46,182 nucleotides of DNA from contig CANQCG010000011.1 in assembly GCA_947589645.1 (NCBI GenBank), forward strand, positions 1 through 46,182, given 5' to 3'. A program made the position numbers and the translations under genes. Position 1 is the first letter of the stretch, and every line of letters starts with the position of its first letter. A model generated the notes under the pieces. The model had not been told where the DNA came from. It worked only from the letters and a program-made list of their open reading frames with translations, and did not search any database. This document shows, piece after piece, positions 15,064 to 23,557 of the stretch. The DNA is from an uncultured Clostridia bacterium. Its GTDB lineage: Bacteria > Bacillota > Clostridia > TANB77 > CAG-508.

Positions 15064-16685
15064 GATAAATTCAAATTTATTTTTATAAATATTTTTTGAA
15101 AATAAATTAATATTAAAATAATAATTATTGTAAGGACATATTGATATAATTTATTTTTATTTTGTTTAATTGCATCTGTCTCATTATCCCACTCTAAGTT
15201 TGGTCTTCGTAGGTCTGCAATTAACATTAAAAAACTATTTATTATATTTAATATTAATGAAATTGCAAAAATTGCAATTAAATAAATTATTGATATTTGT
15301 GGTACTAAATATTTTGTTACTCCCAATATTACTACAGAGACAAAAATATTTAATATTATTTGTGGTAAATTTAAAACTAAAAATTGTTTGTATAATGGCA
15401 TCGGAATATATTTAATAAAAAATGCACTTTTTCCTTTTCTAGAAATTGCCGTAATTGATAAATTAGAAAATGTAAATATTATTTGGTGAATTATAATAAT
15501 TATGGCTATTACACTTATATCAATTTTAAATTCTGGTATTTGCTCTGCTATTTCCTCGTCCTGCAATATTGCAATTATTGATGGATACATTGCTATAGCT
15601 ATGGCTGTCAACACAATTACCATTAATATAACTGGCAATACACATTGCATAAAAAATGTTGGTGTTTTAATTAATTCCTTAAATTCATTTTTTAGATATG
15701 ACTTTTCCTTGCTAACTCTCTTATATTTATGTTTTTCTTTTTTATTTTTTATCTTGTTGGAATTTATTTTTTCTATATTTCTTAAAATATTTTTTAGATA
15801 TAATTTTTTACCAACAAAAACAAATATAATTAATGCTATTAAATTTGCAAATAATATTTTTATTAACTCAATAAAATTATTTAAAATATTATTCCCTACT
15901 AATATTTTTACACTTGGATTTATTGTTATTAAATAATTATTTGCATATTCTATTTTTTCGTTAATGGCTTCTATTATGTTCAAATTTTGTCCTTGCTCAA
16001 TCTGCTGAATTATACTTTCATTTGAAAACACACTAATAATTGTTTGTGTAACAAATGTCATAAATATCCAAGTCATTACAAATGTAACAACAAATTGGAA
16101 AACTTCTTTATTTTTTATTATTTTTGATAGTGGCATTATAAGTAACATTATTATGCTTGTTATTAGGGCAAAGAAAATTGGAAAAGTTATAAGTACAATT
16201 AACATACCTGGATAATATAAAAGTGAGGTTGTAGCGATTGCCCCATATATCAATAATGGTACAAGAATAAACACTATTATGCTAAAATATGATATACTTA
16301 TTAGCATATTAAATCTTGCTACTAATAGTTCAATTGGTTTTATTGGGAATGGCATAATATATTCTAAATCTTTTGAAAAATAATAAATATTTGTACTTGC
16401 AATTATTTGCTGAAGCATTATTATTAGAGCCATTATAAGTAAATAAGCATTTAGAAATATTTGCGGCATGCCCGTCTGTCTAAAAAAATCTATTACATAT
16501 AAGCTCATATAACCTAAACCAAAAATTGCTATTACCACACATATTTTAAATAACTTACCCTGAAAAGAATCTTTTGCTTTATATATTGGTAAATTTTGAA
16601 AATAGTCTTTGCATAACACTTTGGTTAAAGTCATTACTTTCTTAAAGTCAATTATATCTTTTAAATTAATCTTTTTCTTCGTCAT
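14967..16685 (-). CDS. ABC exporter permease, 572 aa
   Basis: Polytopic membrane protein that pairs with the ATPase encoded just upstream. About twelve hydrophobic helices are visible (for instance near 33-52, 75-95, 125-150, 160-185 and 195-220, and a second set after ~340), separated by a Lys-rich cytoplasmic stretch at about 290-330. This looks like a double-length ABC-2-type exporter subunit. It starts inside the 3' end of the ATPase gene (20-nt overlap), so translation is coupled. The C-terminus is unusually poor in codon choice because it lies in the A/T-only run and ends with a basic tail. The substrate (peptide, lipid or drug) cannot be inferred. Confidence 0.75.
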   Translation of the reverse strand: MTKKKINLKDIIDFKKVMTLTKVLCKDYFQNLPIYKAKDSFQGKLFKICVVIAIFGLGYMSLYVIDFFRQTGMPQIFLNAYLLIMALIIMLQQIIASTNIYYFSKDLEYIMPFPIKPIELLVARFNMLISISYFSIIVFILVPLLIYGAIATTSLLYYPGMLIVLITFPIFFALITSIIMLLIMPLSKIIKNKEVFQFVVTFVMTWIFMTFVTQTIISVFSNESIIQQIEQGQNLNIIEAINEKIEYANNYLITINPSVKILVGNNILNNFIELIKILFANLIALIIFVFVGKKLYLKNILRNIEKINSNKIKNKKEKHKYKRVSKEKSYLKNEFKELIKTPTFFMQCVLPVILMVIVLTAIAIAMYPSIIAILQDEEIAEQIPEFKIDISVIAIIIIIHQIIFTFSNLSITAISRKGKSAFFIKYIPMPLYKQFLVLNLPQIILNIFVSVVILGVTKYLVPQISIIYLIAIFAISLILNIINSFLMLIADLRRPNLEWDNETDAIKQNKNKLYQYVLTIIIILILIYFQKIFIKINLNLSIIIILFILIIILFIINKIIKNKINKLFNKIY

Positions 16686-17403
16686 TTTTTGTTATCTCCA
16701 TATATAATTCTTCTAAGCTTTTATTTTCTTGAAATTTTTGCTTAATTTCCTCATATGTTCCAACAAATAATAATTTCCCCTTATTTATAATACCTATTCT
16801 ATCGCACAATCTTTCTGCAACATCTAAGATATGTGTTGAAAAAAATACACTATTACCATTTTGTGCATGTTCTCTCATAAGTGTTTTTAATTCATATGTT
16901 GAATTTGGATCTAAGCCTGTCATTGGTTCATCTATTATCCAATTTTTAGGATTATGAAGTAATACTCCAATTATCACAATCTTTTGCCTCATGCCATGTG
17001 AATAACTTTGTATTTTATTATTTAAAGCATCATATATTCCAAACCTTTTTGAAAGTTTTTCTATTTTTTCTTCTCTAATATCTTTTGGTACTTCATATAT
17101 ATCTGCTATAAAGTTTAAATATTCAATTCCTTTTAGTTTAATAAACATATCGGGATTATCTGGTACATATCCAAATTTCTTTTTTGCTTCTACAGGATTT
17201 TTTTGTATGCTAATATCATCTATTAAAATATCGCCCTCATCTATATCTAATATACCAGTTATCATTTTTATTGTGGTCGTTTTTCCAACACCATTTGGCC
17301 CTAAAAAACCAAAAATTTCTCCATCCTTAATTTCTAAATTTAAGTTATCAATTACTTTTTCATCTTTTTTGTAGGACTTTGATACATTTTTAATTTTTAT
17401 CAT
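16666..17403 (-). CDS. ABC transporter ATP-binding protein
   Basis: Nucleotide-binding subunit of the two-gene exporter. Walker A GPNGVGKTT is at 35-43, the signature SHGMRQ at 135-140 (a variant of LSGGQ common in ABC-2 exporters), Walker B with the catalytic Glu at about 154-160 (WIIDEP), then the D-loop GLD and the switch His in FFSTHILD (about 190-197). Its 245 residues are normal for the CcmA-like exporter group. AAGGGA precedes the ATG. It is the first gene of the two-gene operon and is separated from the secretion locus by the terminator at 17461-17498. Confidence 0.93.
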   Translation of the reverse strand: MIKIKNVSKSYKKDEKVIDNLNLEIKDGEIFGFLGPNGVGKTTTIKMITGILDIDEGDILIDDISIQKNPVEAKKKFGYVPDNPDMFIKLKGIEYLNFIADIYEVPKDIREEKIEKLSKRFGIYDALNNKIQSYSHGMRQKIVIIGVLLHNPKNWIIDEPMTGLDPNSTYELKTLMREHAQNGNSVFFSTHILDVAERLCDRIGIINKGKLLFVGTYEEIKQKFQENKSLEELYMEITKNDEEKD

Positions 17404-17460
17404 AATTCTATTTTCCCTTCTAATTTATCTTACATATTTATAGTTTGCTTTATTATATCA

Positions 17461-17498
17461 AAAAAAGTGATAAGTTTAAATAATCTTATCACTTTTTT
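17461..17498 (-). terminator. Terminator at the end of the secretion locus
   Basis: AAAAAAGTGATAAG (17461-17474) pairs with CTTATCACTTTTTT (17485-17498) around a 10-nt loop. It is symmetric in A/T tails and lies 10 nt after the stop codon of the last minus-strand gene of the type IV secretion block. Confidence 0.85.
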
Positions 17499-17507
17499 AT
17501 TACTTTT

Positions 17508-18860
17508 TTAATCTGCTACCCCAAATGACATCTCATAATCTGTCCCGCTTCCTATTCTAATTATAATATTAAAGTTTTTCTCTTGGGTACTTACTCCTGT
17601 AGGGTCTGTCAATTTTATTTTATAAATATATAAATCATTTTGTTTTTCATATTGTATATAATGTACTTCATTTTCCGCAAAGAAGTTTTGCGTTGCAAAG
17701 TTTACAAAAGCTTCCCTTGTTGGATAGTTGTTATTTTTAAATGAACTTGATAATACACTATATGAATATCCATAATTTTTATCATTAATTCCCATAAAAA
17801 ATCTTTGAATATCTAATACTACTTTTTCAGATTCTAAGCTTTTATTATATTGCTGTATAAAATCTTCCGTAGGAAATGTATATGTATCTAGTATTATTTT
17901 ATATTGGAAAGGTGCTGTTTCGTTAAATATATAATATTTCCCATAGTTATCTTTACATATATATTGTGTTGTACCATTTCTCGTGCTTTGGCTATAAGTA
18001 TCTAAACTTGCTGTGAGTATTTCTTTGTAGTTTTCATTTTTATATGTTAAGAACTCACTTATATTATTAAATCTTATTTTTCTATATTCTTCATCTATTG
18101 CTTCATAGGCACTTTGTTGATCATAAATAACATCATTTTTATAAGAATTAAATAAGTCGTTTATATAGGTATTAGAATCAATAGCTGTATTAGTATATTT
18201 ATTATAAGTTTCATCAGTTATTTCTGTAGAACACAATTTAGTTGTATCAATATCTTCAGAAATATTTATATAGTTATTATCAACCATATAGTCTTCTAAT
18301 AATATTTTAAATGTGTCTGTTTTGCTTAGCCTTACAATCATGTTAAATTCTTTTACATTTGAATTTTTTTCTATTATTCTTCCTTCTACAAAACAGATAT
18401 ATTCGCTATTTTCTAAATCTTTTGTATATATTTTATCAACTGCAACTGTTGCTTTCCCTATTTTCCCTAGTACATTGCTCACATTATCTAATGTAATTCC
18501 TTTATAATTAATATATTCTTTGTCTAACATTGCATATATTTCTTTTTCATGTTGTTTTATTGTGGCTTCAATATCTAGTTCTTCATCCATTAATTTTATA
18601 TCTAAATTACTTACATTTAAGCACTGATAACTGTTATAAAATTTATTAATACAATTTTTTATAATATAAAATCTGTTTCTGTTTGTTTCTACATGCAATT
18701 TTTCTTGCCTTTGTGCTAATTCCTCTATCTCTTCTATGTTAGTGATACTATTTTCTTCTAACTGGTTATTTTGTTCTTTTAATAAAATTATTAATATTAT
18801 TCCTATAATTATGGCTATTACAACTGATACTATAATCATTAATCTGATTTTTTTCTTCAA
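17508..18860 (-). CDS. Membrane-anchored VirB8/TcpC-like protein with two NTF2-like parts (last gene of T4SS block)
   Basis: One N-terminal membrane helix (about 6-28) is followed by ~420 extracytoplasmic residues. Two stretches look like NTF2-fold units: about 60-200 (beginning FYIIKNCINKFYNSYQCLN) and about 335-450 (beginning DIQRFFMGINDKNYGYSYSVL, ending with a run of beta strands). This anchor-plus-two-NTF2 plan is that of TcpC/VirB8 assembly proteins of Gram-positive conjugation systems; the assignment rests on architecture and context, not on a sequence motif. The start is probably the TTG at 18860, with AAGGAGG eight bases ahead. It lies 15 nt downstream of the lysozyme-peptidase gene, in the same transcript. 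Confidence 0.6.
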   Translation of the reverse strand: MKKKIRLMIIVSVVIAIIIGIILIILLKEQNNQLEENSITNIEEIEELAQRQEKLHVETNRNRFYIIKNCINKFYNSYQCLNVSNLDIKLMDEELDIEATIKQHEKEIYAMLDKEYINYKGITLDNVSNVLGKIGKATVAVDKIYTKDLENSEYICFVEGRIIEKNSNVKEFNMIVRLSKTDTFKILLEDYMVDNNYINISEDIDTTKLCSTEITDETYNKYTNTAIDSNTYINDLFNSYKNDVIYDQQSAYEAIDEEYRKIRFNNISEFLTYKNENYKEILTASLDTYSQSTRNGTTQYICKDNYGKYYIFNETAPFQYKIILDTYTFPTEDFIQQYNKSLESEKVVLDIQRFFMGINDKNYGYSYSVLSSSFKNNNYPTREAFVNFATQNFFAENEVHYIQYEKQNDLYIYKIKLTDPTGVSTQEKNFNIIIRIGSGTDYEMSFGVAD

Positions 18861-18875
18861 AAGACTTTCCTCCTT

Positions 18876-21800
18876 TTACGGTGATATTATCGCTACAAAC
18901 GAAAAGCTTTTCTGTCCTGTTTTTGCCATAAAATCTGAAGCTGAACTATATGGTCCTGTATGCCCTCTAGCTGAATCTATTACAAAAAATTCATATCCTT
19001 TACCTTGAAATTCATTTGGCACAGGTATAACTGCTACAAAATGTCCTGGTTCGAGTGCAATAGCACATTTTCCTTCTTTTAATGCATTAATTGCTGTATT
19101 ATAGTTATTACAAGTATTAGCATGTAAACCATAATATTTGTTAATATAGTCATCTTGATATATGCATAAGCTAGAACCTGCCCCCGCAACATAATAACTA
19201 TATCCAAAAAACTCATCATTATTATCTCTAACTGATATTGGGTCTATTGATGCATCAGATAACAATCCAGAAACTATCGTTGCTAAACTAAATGTACCAC
19301 AACCAGATGAACCTAAGGTTTTGCCATAGGCTGGGTCTCCATATCTTTCATTTGCATATAAGCTTTCAAGTCCATTTCCTACCCTAGAAGTTTGTGGATA
19401 TTCTGGAAATGTATAGCCTGCGGCTTCAAATGTTTGGATACCATCTGGATAGTCTGACATCCCACACCATGTTTCTAGTATATCCATATATCCAGTTTGG
19501 AATAATGTCCATTCAGATTTTCTTCTTCTTACTAGTCCTGGATATTCTTTACCGTTGGATTTTGTAGGAGTAGACATATAATTTACGTATAAATTATGAT
19601 TAAAATCTCCTTCAGTTCCCCCATATTTGTCATCTCTGTCTGGATCATAATAGTCGTTATATGCTGTCAAAAAATCCTTACCATTTTTTGTTCCCATCGC
19701 TCCAAAATCTCCACAGTTATATGCCCTAGATGTTAACGCGTATATTTGATATAACTTTAGATTAAGGCCTTCTGTTGTTGCTATTACGGTTTTAAGATGC
19801 CCCTCTATTTCTCTTTTTTCTAAGCCATCTATTATGTCAACAGGAATAGCTGACCCTTCTTCTAACGAATACCCCATTGCCTTAAGTTCCTCATCAACAT
19901 CTGAATTATATATATCTACGCCAAATCCTATTGCTAAATTTCCTGCTCCATCATCACGAATATAATATTCTGTTTTTTCTTCATTAATATATTTTCCTAC
20001 CTCACTGCTAAATGGTATTTTTCCGTTTATATAATCGAGTACTACATCATTTTCAAATCTACGTATGTAATCCGTTAAAAGTTTTATTCCTGCAATTTGA
20101 GCAGATTGCATCATTTCTTCTTTAGGTTCAAATGCTTCTAATATTTTTTGTATATCCTCTTCAGTAAATGAGCCAAAGTGAGTTGAATTTGTAGCAATAT
20201 TTAATAAATACCTTAGTACATCTTCAATCTTTGCTGTATCCTCATTTTTTCTAATATATCCCCAAAACCATTCATCTCTTTGCAACATAGCTTGTCTTGA
20301 TTCATGATACTCATTTTTATTAAATATCTCTTTAAAATTTTCTCCTTCTTTATCACTTTGTATGTTTTGGTCTTTTTTATACTGTGTTGTGGTTGTTGTA
20401 GTTGTTGATGTAAATGTTATATCTACATCATATTTAGTTGCTGTAAGTGTATACATGTTTGCATTTGTACTATCGAAATATTTAATTTGTGCATTTAATT
20501 CTTCTTCAAATTGCTTTTTTAATTCTTCTTCGTTCTGTTCTTTTGCTTTTGCTGCATCAGCTTGTCTTTTCTCGTTTTCTTGGTTTATATAGTTTGTTAT
20601 GATTTCTGTATAATGCTTCTTTACCATTCCATTATATAATATACTAGCAGTATTATTTAGTTCGTTGTAAATTACATTGATATTATTTTCAATAATATCT
20701 TCAACGCTTTGAGTTGGCTGTGTGTCTATAGGAGCTGCAACTTTTGGAAAAGCTGTCTGCAAGTCTAGTACCATCATATTTGAATTAAATGAAATTGGAG
20801 ACATGTTTCCACTTCCGCCTCTATTATTCCACCATTTTATAATATTGCTTTTGCAAACAGTACATCCAAGTAAGTGTTCTTTTAATAGCTGTTTTTTAAT
20901 ACTTATATCTATATCATCTTCTGTAATTTTTTCCACTTCTACACTTGTTGTAAAATCTGTATTTTCTACAATTTGCTTTATTGCTTGTTCTTTTAATTTT
21001 TTTGCATAATTTTCTAAATTAGATGTTATTGAATCTTTCATAGTAGTATTAAATTCATTTAGCACTTCATTATTTGATTTATATTCTGCTACCTTTACAT
21101 CATCATCCTTTCCATCATTAGAAGATGATGTAGTATTTTCTTGTTTTGTATATGATACTCTCCATCTTTCTATCCAAGTATCTGCTAGTATTATTCCTAT
21201 TGATGGAGTTGTTCTTGCGATTTTTGTTTTATTAAAAGTTGTTGTAAATTGTCTTGCAGAATTTAAATTTGCTAAAGCTGTTATTTGATTACCATTTGTT
21301 GTTCCTATATATGTATTAGCATCACGGTCTTCACTTTCTGTACTTTTTCCGCCTAAAAAAGACTTTTGGTACTGAATTTTTCCTCTTTTATTTGCACTTG
21401 TATAAGTAGTAGCATCGTTTTTCCATAATAGTGGTGTATATGGTGCATTGTTTAAATGAGTTCTTGTAATTTCTGGCCATGTTGTATTTACGTCTCCAAA
21501 ATATAGGCTAGTTTGTGCATTCATTGCCATTAACTTTTTATATGTATATGGCTCATTAATTGTGCTTACACTTTCATTATCATAAATTCCTATAGCTATT
21601 TCACTATCATAAGCTAATTTTGCAATTTCTGTTACAAAATTAATATCTCTAGTTTGTATAAGTAAAGCATATAATAAGTTTGATGGCATTACATATGGCT
21701 CAACTAATGATGCATAATCAATTGGTTTTTTAGTAATGGTATATTTATTCATATTAAATCCATTTTGATAATCTCCAGTATATGATTGCTCACCTGATTG

Positions 21801-22517
21801 CTGTCTTACTATATCTACAGTTAAATCTGCATCACCTGTAGTAGTAATCGTCCTATGTTCTTCAGTTCCGCATGCTATTACTAGTGCTCCATCATCATCT
21901 AAAGTAAAATGATTAAATACTTCTTCGTTTCCGTTACTCTCATATGCTTCTATTAATTTATTAAACTCTTCTGAATTTACAAATGTTATTCTGCAGCTTT
22001 CATTTAATCTCTCGTTTTCTGTTCCAGCACCTACATACATAGCATTTGCTTGTGCTTCGTTTTGATATCTATAAATTTTTACTTGTCCATTAATAGGTAT
22101 ATTTTTATCTCCTGTAACTCCTCCATAAGAATCAATATATGGATATTTAGTTACAATCTCTGCTTCTATCAAGTAGCGAATTTTCTCTTTTTTATATTGT
22201 TCATCACCATCAATATATTCTTCTAATGAATCAGCTAAATCTTCCGACATCTCATCTATTGACACTTCTTCCTCAGAGCCATCTGCTAATATTCTTACAA
22301 CCATTGGCTGTCCTTGACTATTCATAGATATTTGATATGTTTCGTTTTTTTCACTTACATCTTGAAAGTCATCTTCCAATGTTATGTATGACGCAACCAG
22401 AGCAACTATGCAAAATATTATTAATGCAACCGCTATTACTATAACTACGTATCTTCTTGCAACTTCTTTTAAAAAATTTTTAGATTTTTTTTGTCCATTA
22501 TTTTGCTCTTCGCCCAC
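18876..22517 (-). CDS. Membrane-anchored bifunctional lysozyme and C39-like cysteine peptidase of the T4SS
   Basis: Large (1213 aa) cell-wall-active component, the counterpart of VirB1. There is a short cytosolic head, one membrane helix (about 23-48), then a long extracytoplasmic part with Gln/Lys/Glu-rich helices. At about 830-1008 is a phage-type (GH24-like) lysozyme domain with DGAGNLAIGFGV, YQIYALTSRAYNCG and GLVRRRKSEWTLFQTGY. At about 1040-1213 is a C39-like cysteine peptidase or transpeptidase fold with Cys in SSGCGTFSLA (about 1072), His in EPGHFVAV (about 1157) and Asp in FFVIDSARG (about 1180). A CTVC pair lies near 550. Gram-positive conjugation systems usually carry a lysozyme plus NlpC/P60 or CHAP peptidase; here a C39-like domain takes that place. 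The start is GTG with GAGGTG upstream. Confidence 0.78.
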   Translation of the reverse strand: MGEEQNNGQKKSKNFLKEVARRYVVIVIAVALIIFCIVALVASYITLEDDFQDVSEKNETYQISMNSQGQPMVVRILADGSEEEVSIDEMSEDLADSLEEYIDGDEQYKKEKIRYLIEAEIVTKYPYIDSYGGVTGDKNIPINGQVKIYRYQNEAQANAMYVGAGTENERLNESCRITFVNSEEFNKLIEAYESNGNEEVFNHFTLDDDGALVIACGTEEHRTITTTGDADLTVDIVRQQSGEQSYTGDYQNGFNMNKYTITKKPIDYASLVEPYVMPSNLLYALLIQTRDINFVTEIAKLAYDSEIAIGIYDNESVSTINEPYTYKKLMAMNAQTSLYFGDVNTTWPEITRTHLNNAPYTPLLWKNDATTYTSANKRGKIQYQKSFLGGKSTESEDRDANTYIGTTNGNQITALANLNSARQFTTTFNKTKIARTTPSIGIILADTWIERWRVSYTKQENTTSSSNDGKDDDVKVAEYKSNNEVLNEFNTTMKDSITSNLENYAKKLKEQAIKQIVENTDFTTSVEVEKITEDDIDISIKKQLLKEHLLGCTVCKSNIIKWWNNRGGSGNMSPISFNSNMMVLDLQTAFPKVAAPIDTQPTQSVEDIIENNINVIYNELNNTASILYNGMVKKHYTEIITNYINQENEKRQADAAKAKEQNEEELKKQFEEELNAQIKYFDSTNANMYTLTATKYDVDITFTSTTTTTTTQYKKDQNIQSDKEGENFKEIFNKNEYHESRQAMLQRDEWFWGYIRKNEDTAKIEDVLRYLLNIATNSTHFGSFTEEDIQKILEAFEPKEEMMQSAQIAGIKLLTDYIRRFENDVVLDYINGKIPFSSEVGKYINEEKTEYYIRDDGAGNLAIGFGVDIYNSDVDEELKAMGYSLEEGSAIPVDIIDGLEKREIEGHLKTVIATTEGLNLKLYQIYALTSRAYNCGDFGAMGTKNGKDFLTAYNDYYDPDRDDKYGGTEGDFNHNLYVNYMSTPTKSNGKEYPGLVRRRKSEWTLFQTGYMDILETWCGMSDYPDGIQTFEAAGYTFPEYPQTSRVGNGLESLYANERYGDPAYGKTLGSSGCGTFSLATIVSGLLSDASIDPISVRDNNDEFFGYSYYVAGAGSSLCIYQDDYINKYYGLHANTCNNYNTAINALKEGKCAIALEPGHFVAVIPVPNEFQGKGYEFFVIDSARGHTGPYSSASDFMAKTGQKSFSFVAIISP

Positions 22518-22544
22518 TATATCACCTCTTTGCTGATTTCGTTT

Positions 22545-23504
22545 CTACAAATTTATTACAAACTCACTTACTGCATCAAAAGTACTTAAATTACTCGTGG
22601 TTTTGTATTTAATGTAATCCAATATTACATTTTCAAATACTATTTTCTTAATATTATTTCTGCTTGAATATGTATTTGCATATTTTATGCTAATATTAGA
22701 ATCATGCTTTTTTCTTATTTCTATTTCATCATCTAAAATTTCATTTGCATATGCATTATATTTATTGCCGCTTGCATCTACTAAATACATTGTTCCTATT
22801 TTTTCTAAAGAATCTACTTTTATAGTGTTATTTGATATATTTTCTATTTTAAAATCATATATTTCATAATCCATATATATTCTTTCGCTTACAGCTGTAA
22901 TTTTAATATCATCTTTGGTTATTTCTTTATTAATATCACTTTTTCCTATGTAACTATTTATATTTAACTTTTGTATATCATTTTCTTCTACAATTGTAAT
23001 GTATTCTACTTGTCTTTGGGTGTCATTTACATTACCAGTTGATAATAAATCATTTGCAATACTTATTTTATACGTATTATTCATCCATTTTTCAATTTCA
23101 TAGAGTGCATCTTTATTAAACTTCGCACCTATGTATTTGTCTTGAAATTTTTCTAATGTGTCATATTCATTTTCTTTGCAATCATCTGAAAGCATATTAT
23201 ATGCTTGTTCATATTGTTTATTTTTACAGTATTGTAGAAATTTACTTATTGTACTATTTATTGTTTGAACTTCTTTTTCTGTCACTGTTTGTCCAGATAC
23301 AGCTGATTGATTTGATATATATGTTTTATTTTGCTGGTCTGAGTAAATTGTGTCTTTATTATTTGATGCTAGATTATTTGAATTACTACCATTCTTTTGT
23401 AAATAATTCAAAAAATATATTATACCTAGAATGAAGGCTATAATTAGCACCACCTTCCATATTTTTTGCTTATTTTGATAGTAAAAATGTCTTAGATTGT
23501 GCAT
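22545..23504 (-). CDS. Membrane-anchored VirB8-like protein, 319 aa
   Basis: Residues 17-35 form the N-terminal membrane helix, followed by an Asn/Ser-rich linker. The stretch from about 85 to 195 looks like an NTF2-like domain (it opens STISKFLQYCKNKQYEQAYNML), and residues ~200-319 look like a beta-sandwich (YDFKIENISNNTIKVD) of the kind found in exported DUF4352-like proteins. The plan fits a VirB8-type periplasmic-side assembly factor; the family is inferred from architecture and position between the VirB6-like gene (53 nt away) and the lysozyme-peptidase gene (27 nt away). AGGAGGAAGG precedes the ATG. Confidence 0.55.
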   Translation of the reverse strand: MHNLRHFYYQNKQKIWKVVLIIAFILGIIYFLNYLQKNGSNSNNLASNNKDTIYSDQQNKTYISNQSAVSGQTVTEKEVQTINSTISKFLQYCKNKQYEQAYNMLSDDCKENEYDTLEKFQDKYIGAKFNKDALYEIEKWMNNTYKISIANDLLSTGNVNDTQRQVEYITIVEENDIQKLNINSYIGKSDINKEITKDDIKITAVSERIYMDYEIYDFKIENISNNTIKVDSLEKIGTMYLVDASGNKYNAYANEILDDEIEIRKKHDSNISIKYANTYSSRNNIKKIVFENVILDYIKYKTTSNLSTFDAVSEFVINL

Positions 23505-23557
23505 TATAACCTTCCTCCTCTAGTTCTATTTAAAATTGTTCTTGTTCTCTTTTATTT

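Noticed and set aside
15502..15936. 144-codon plus-strand open frame
   Set aside because: Antisense of the ABC permease; its hydrophobicity merely mirrors the AT-rich membrane-protein gene.
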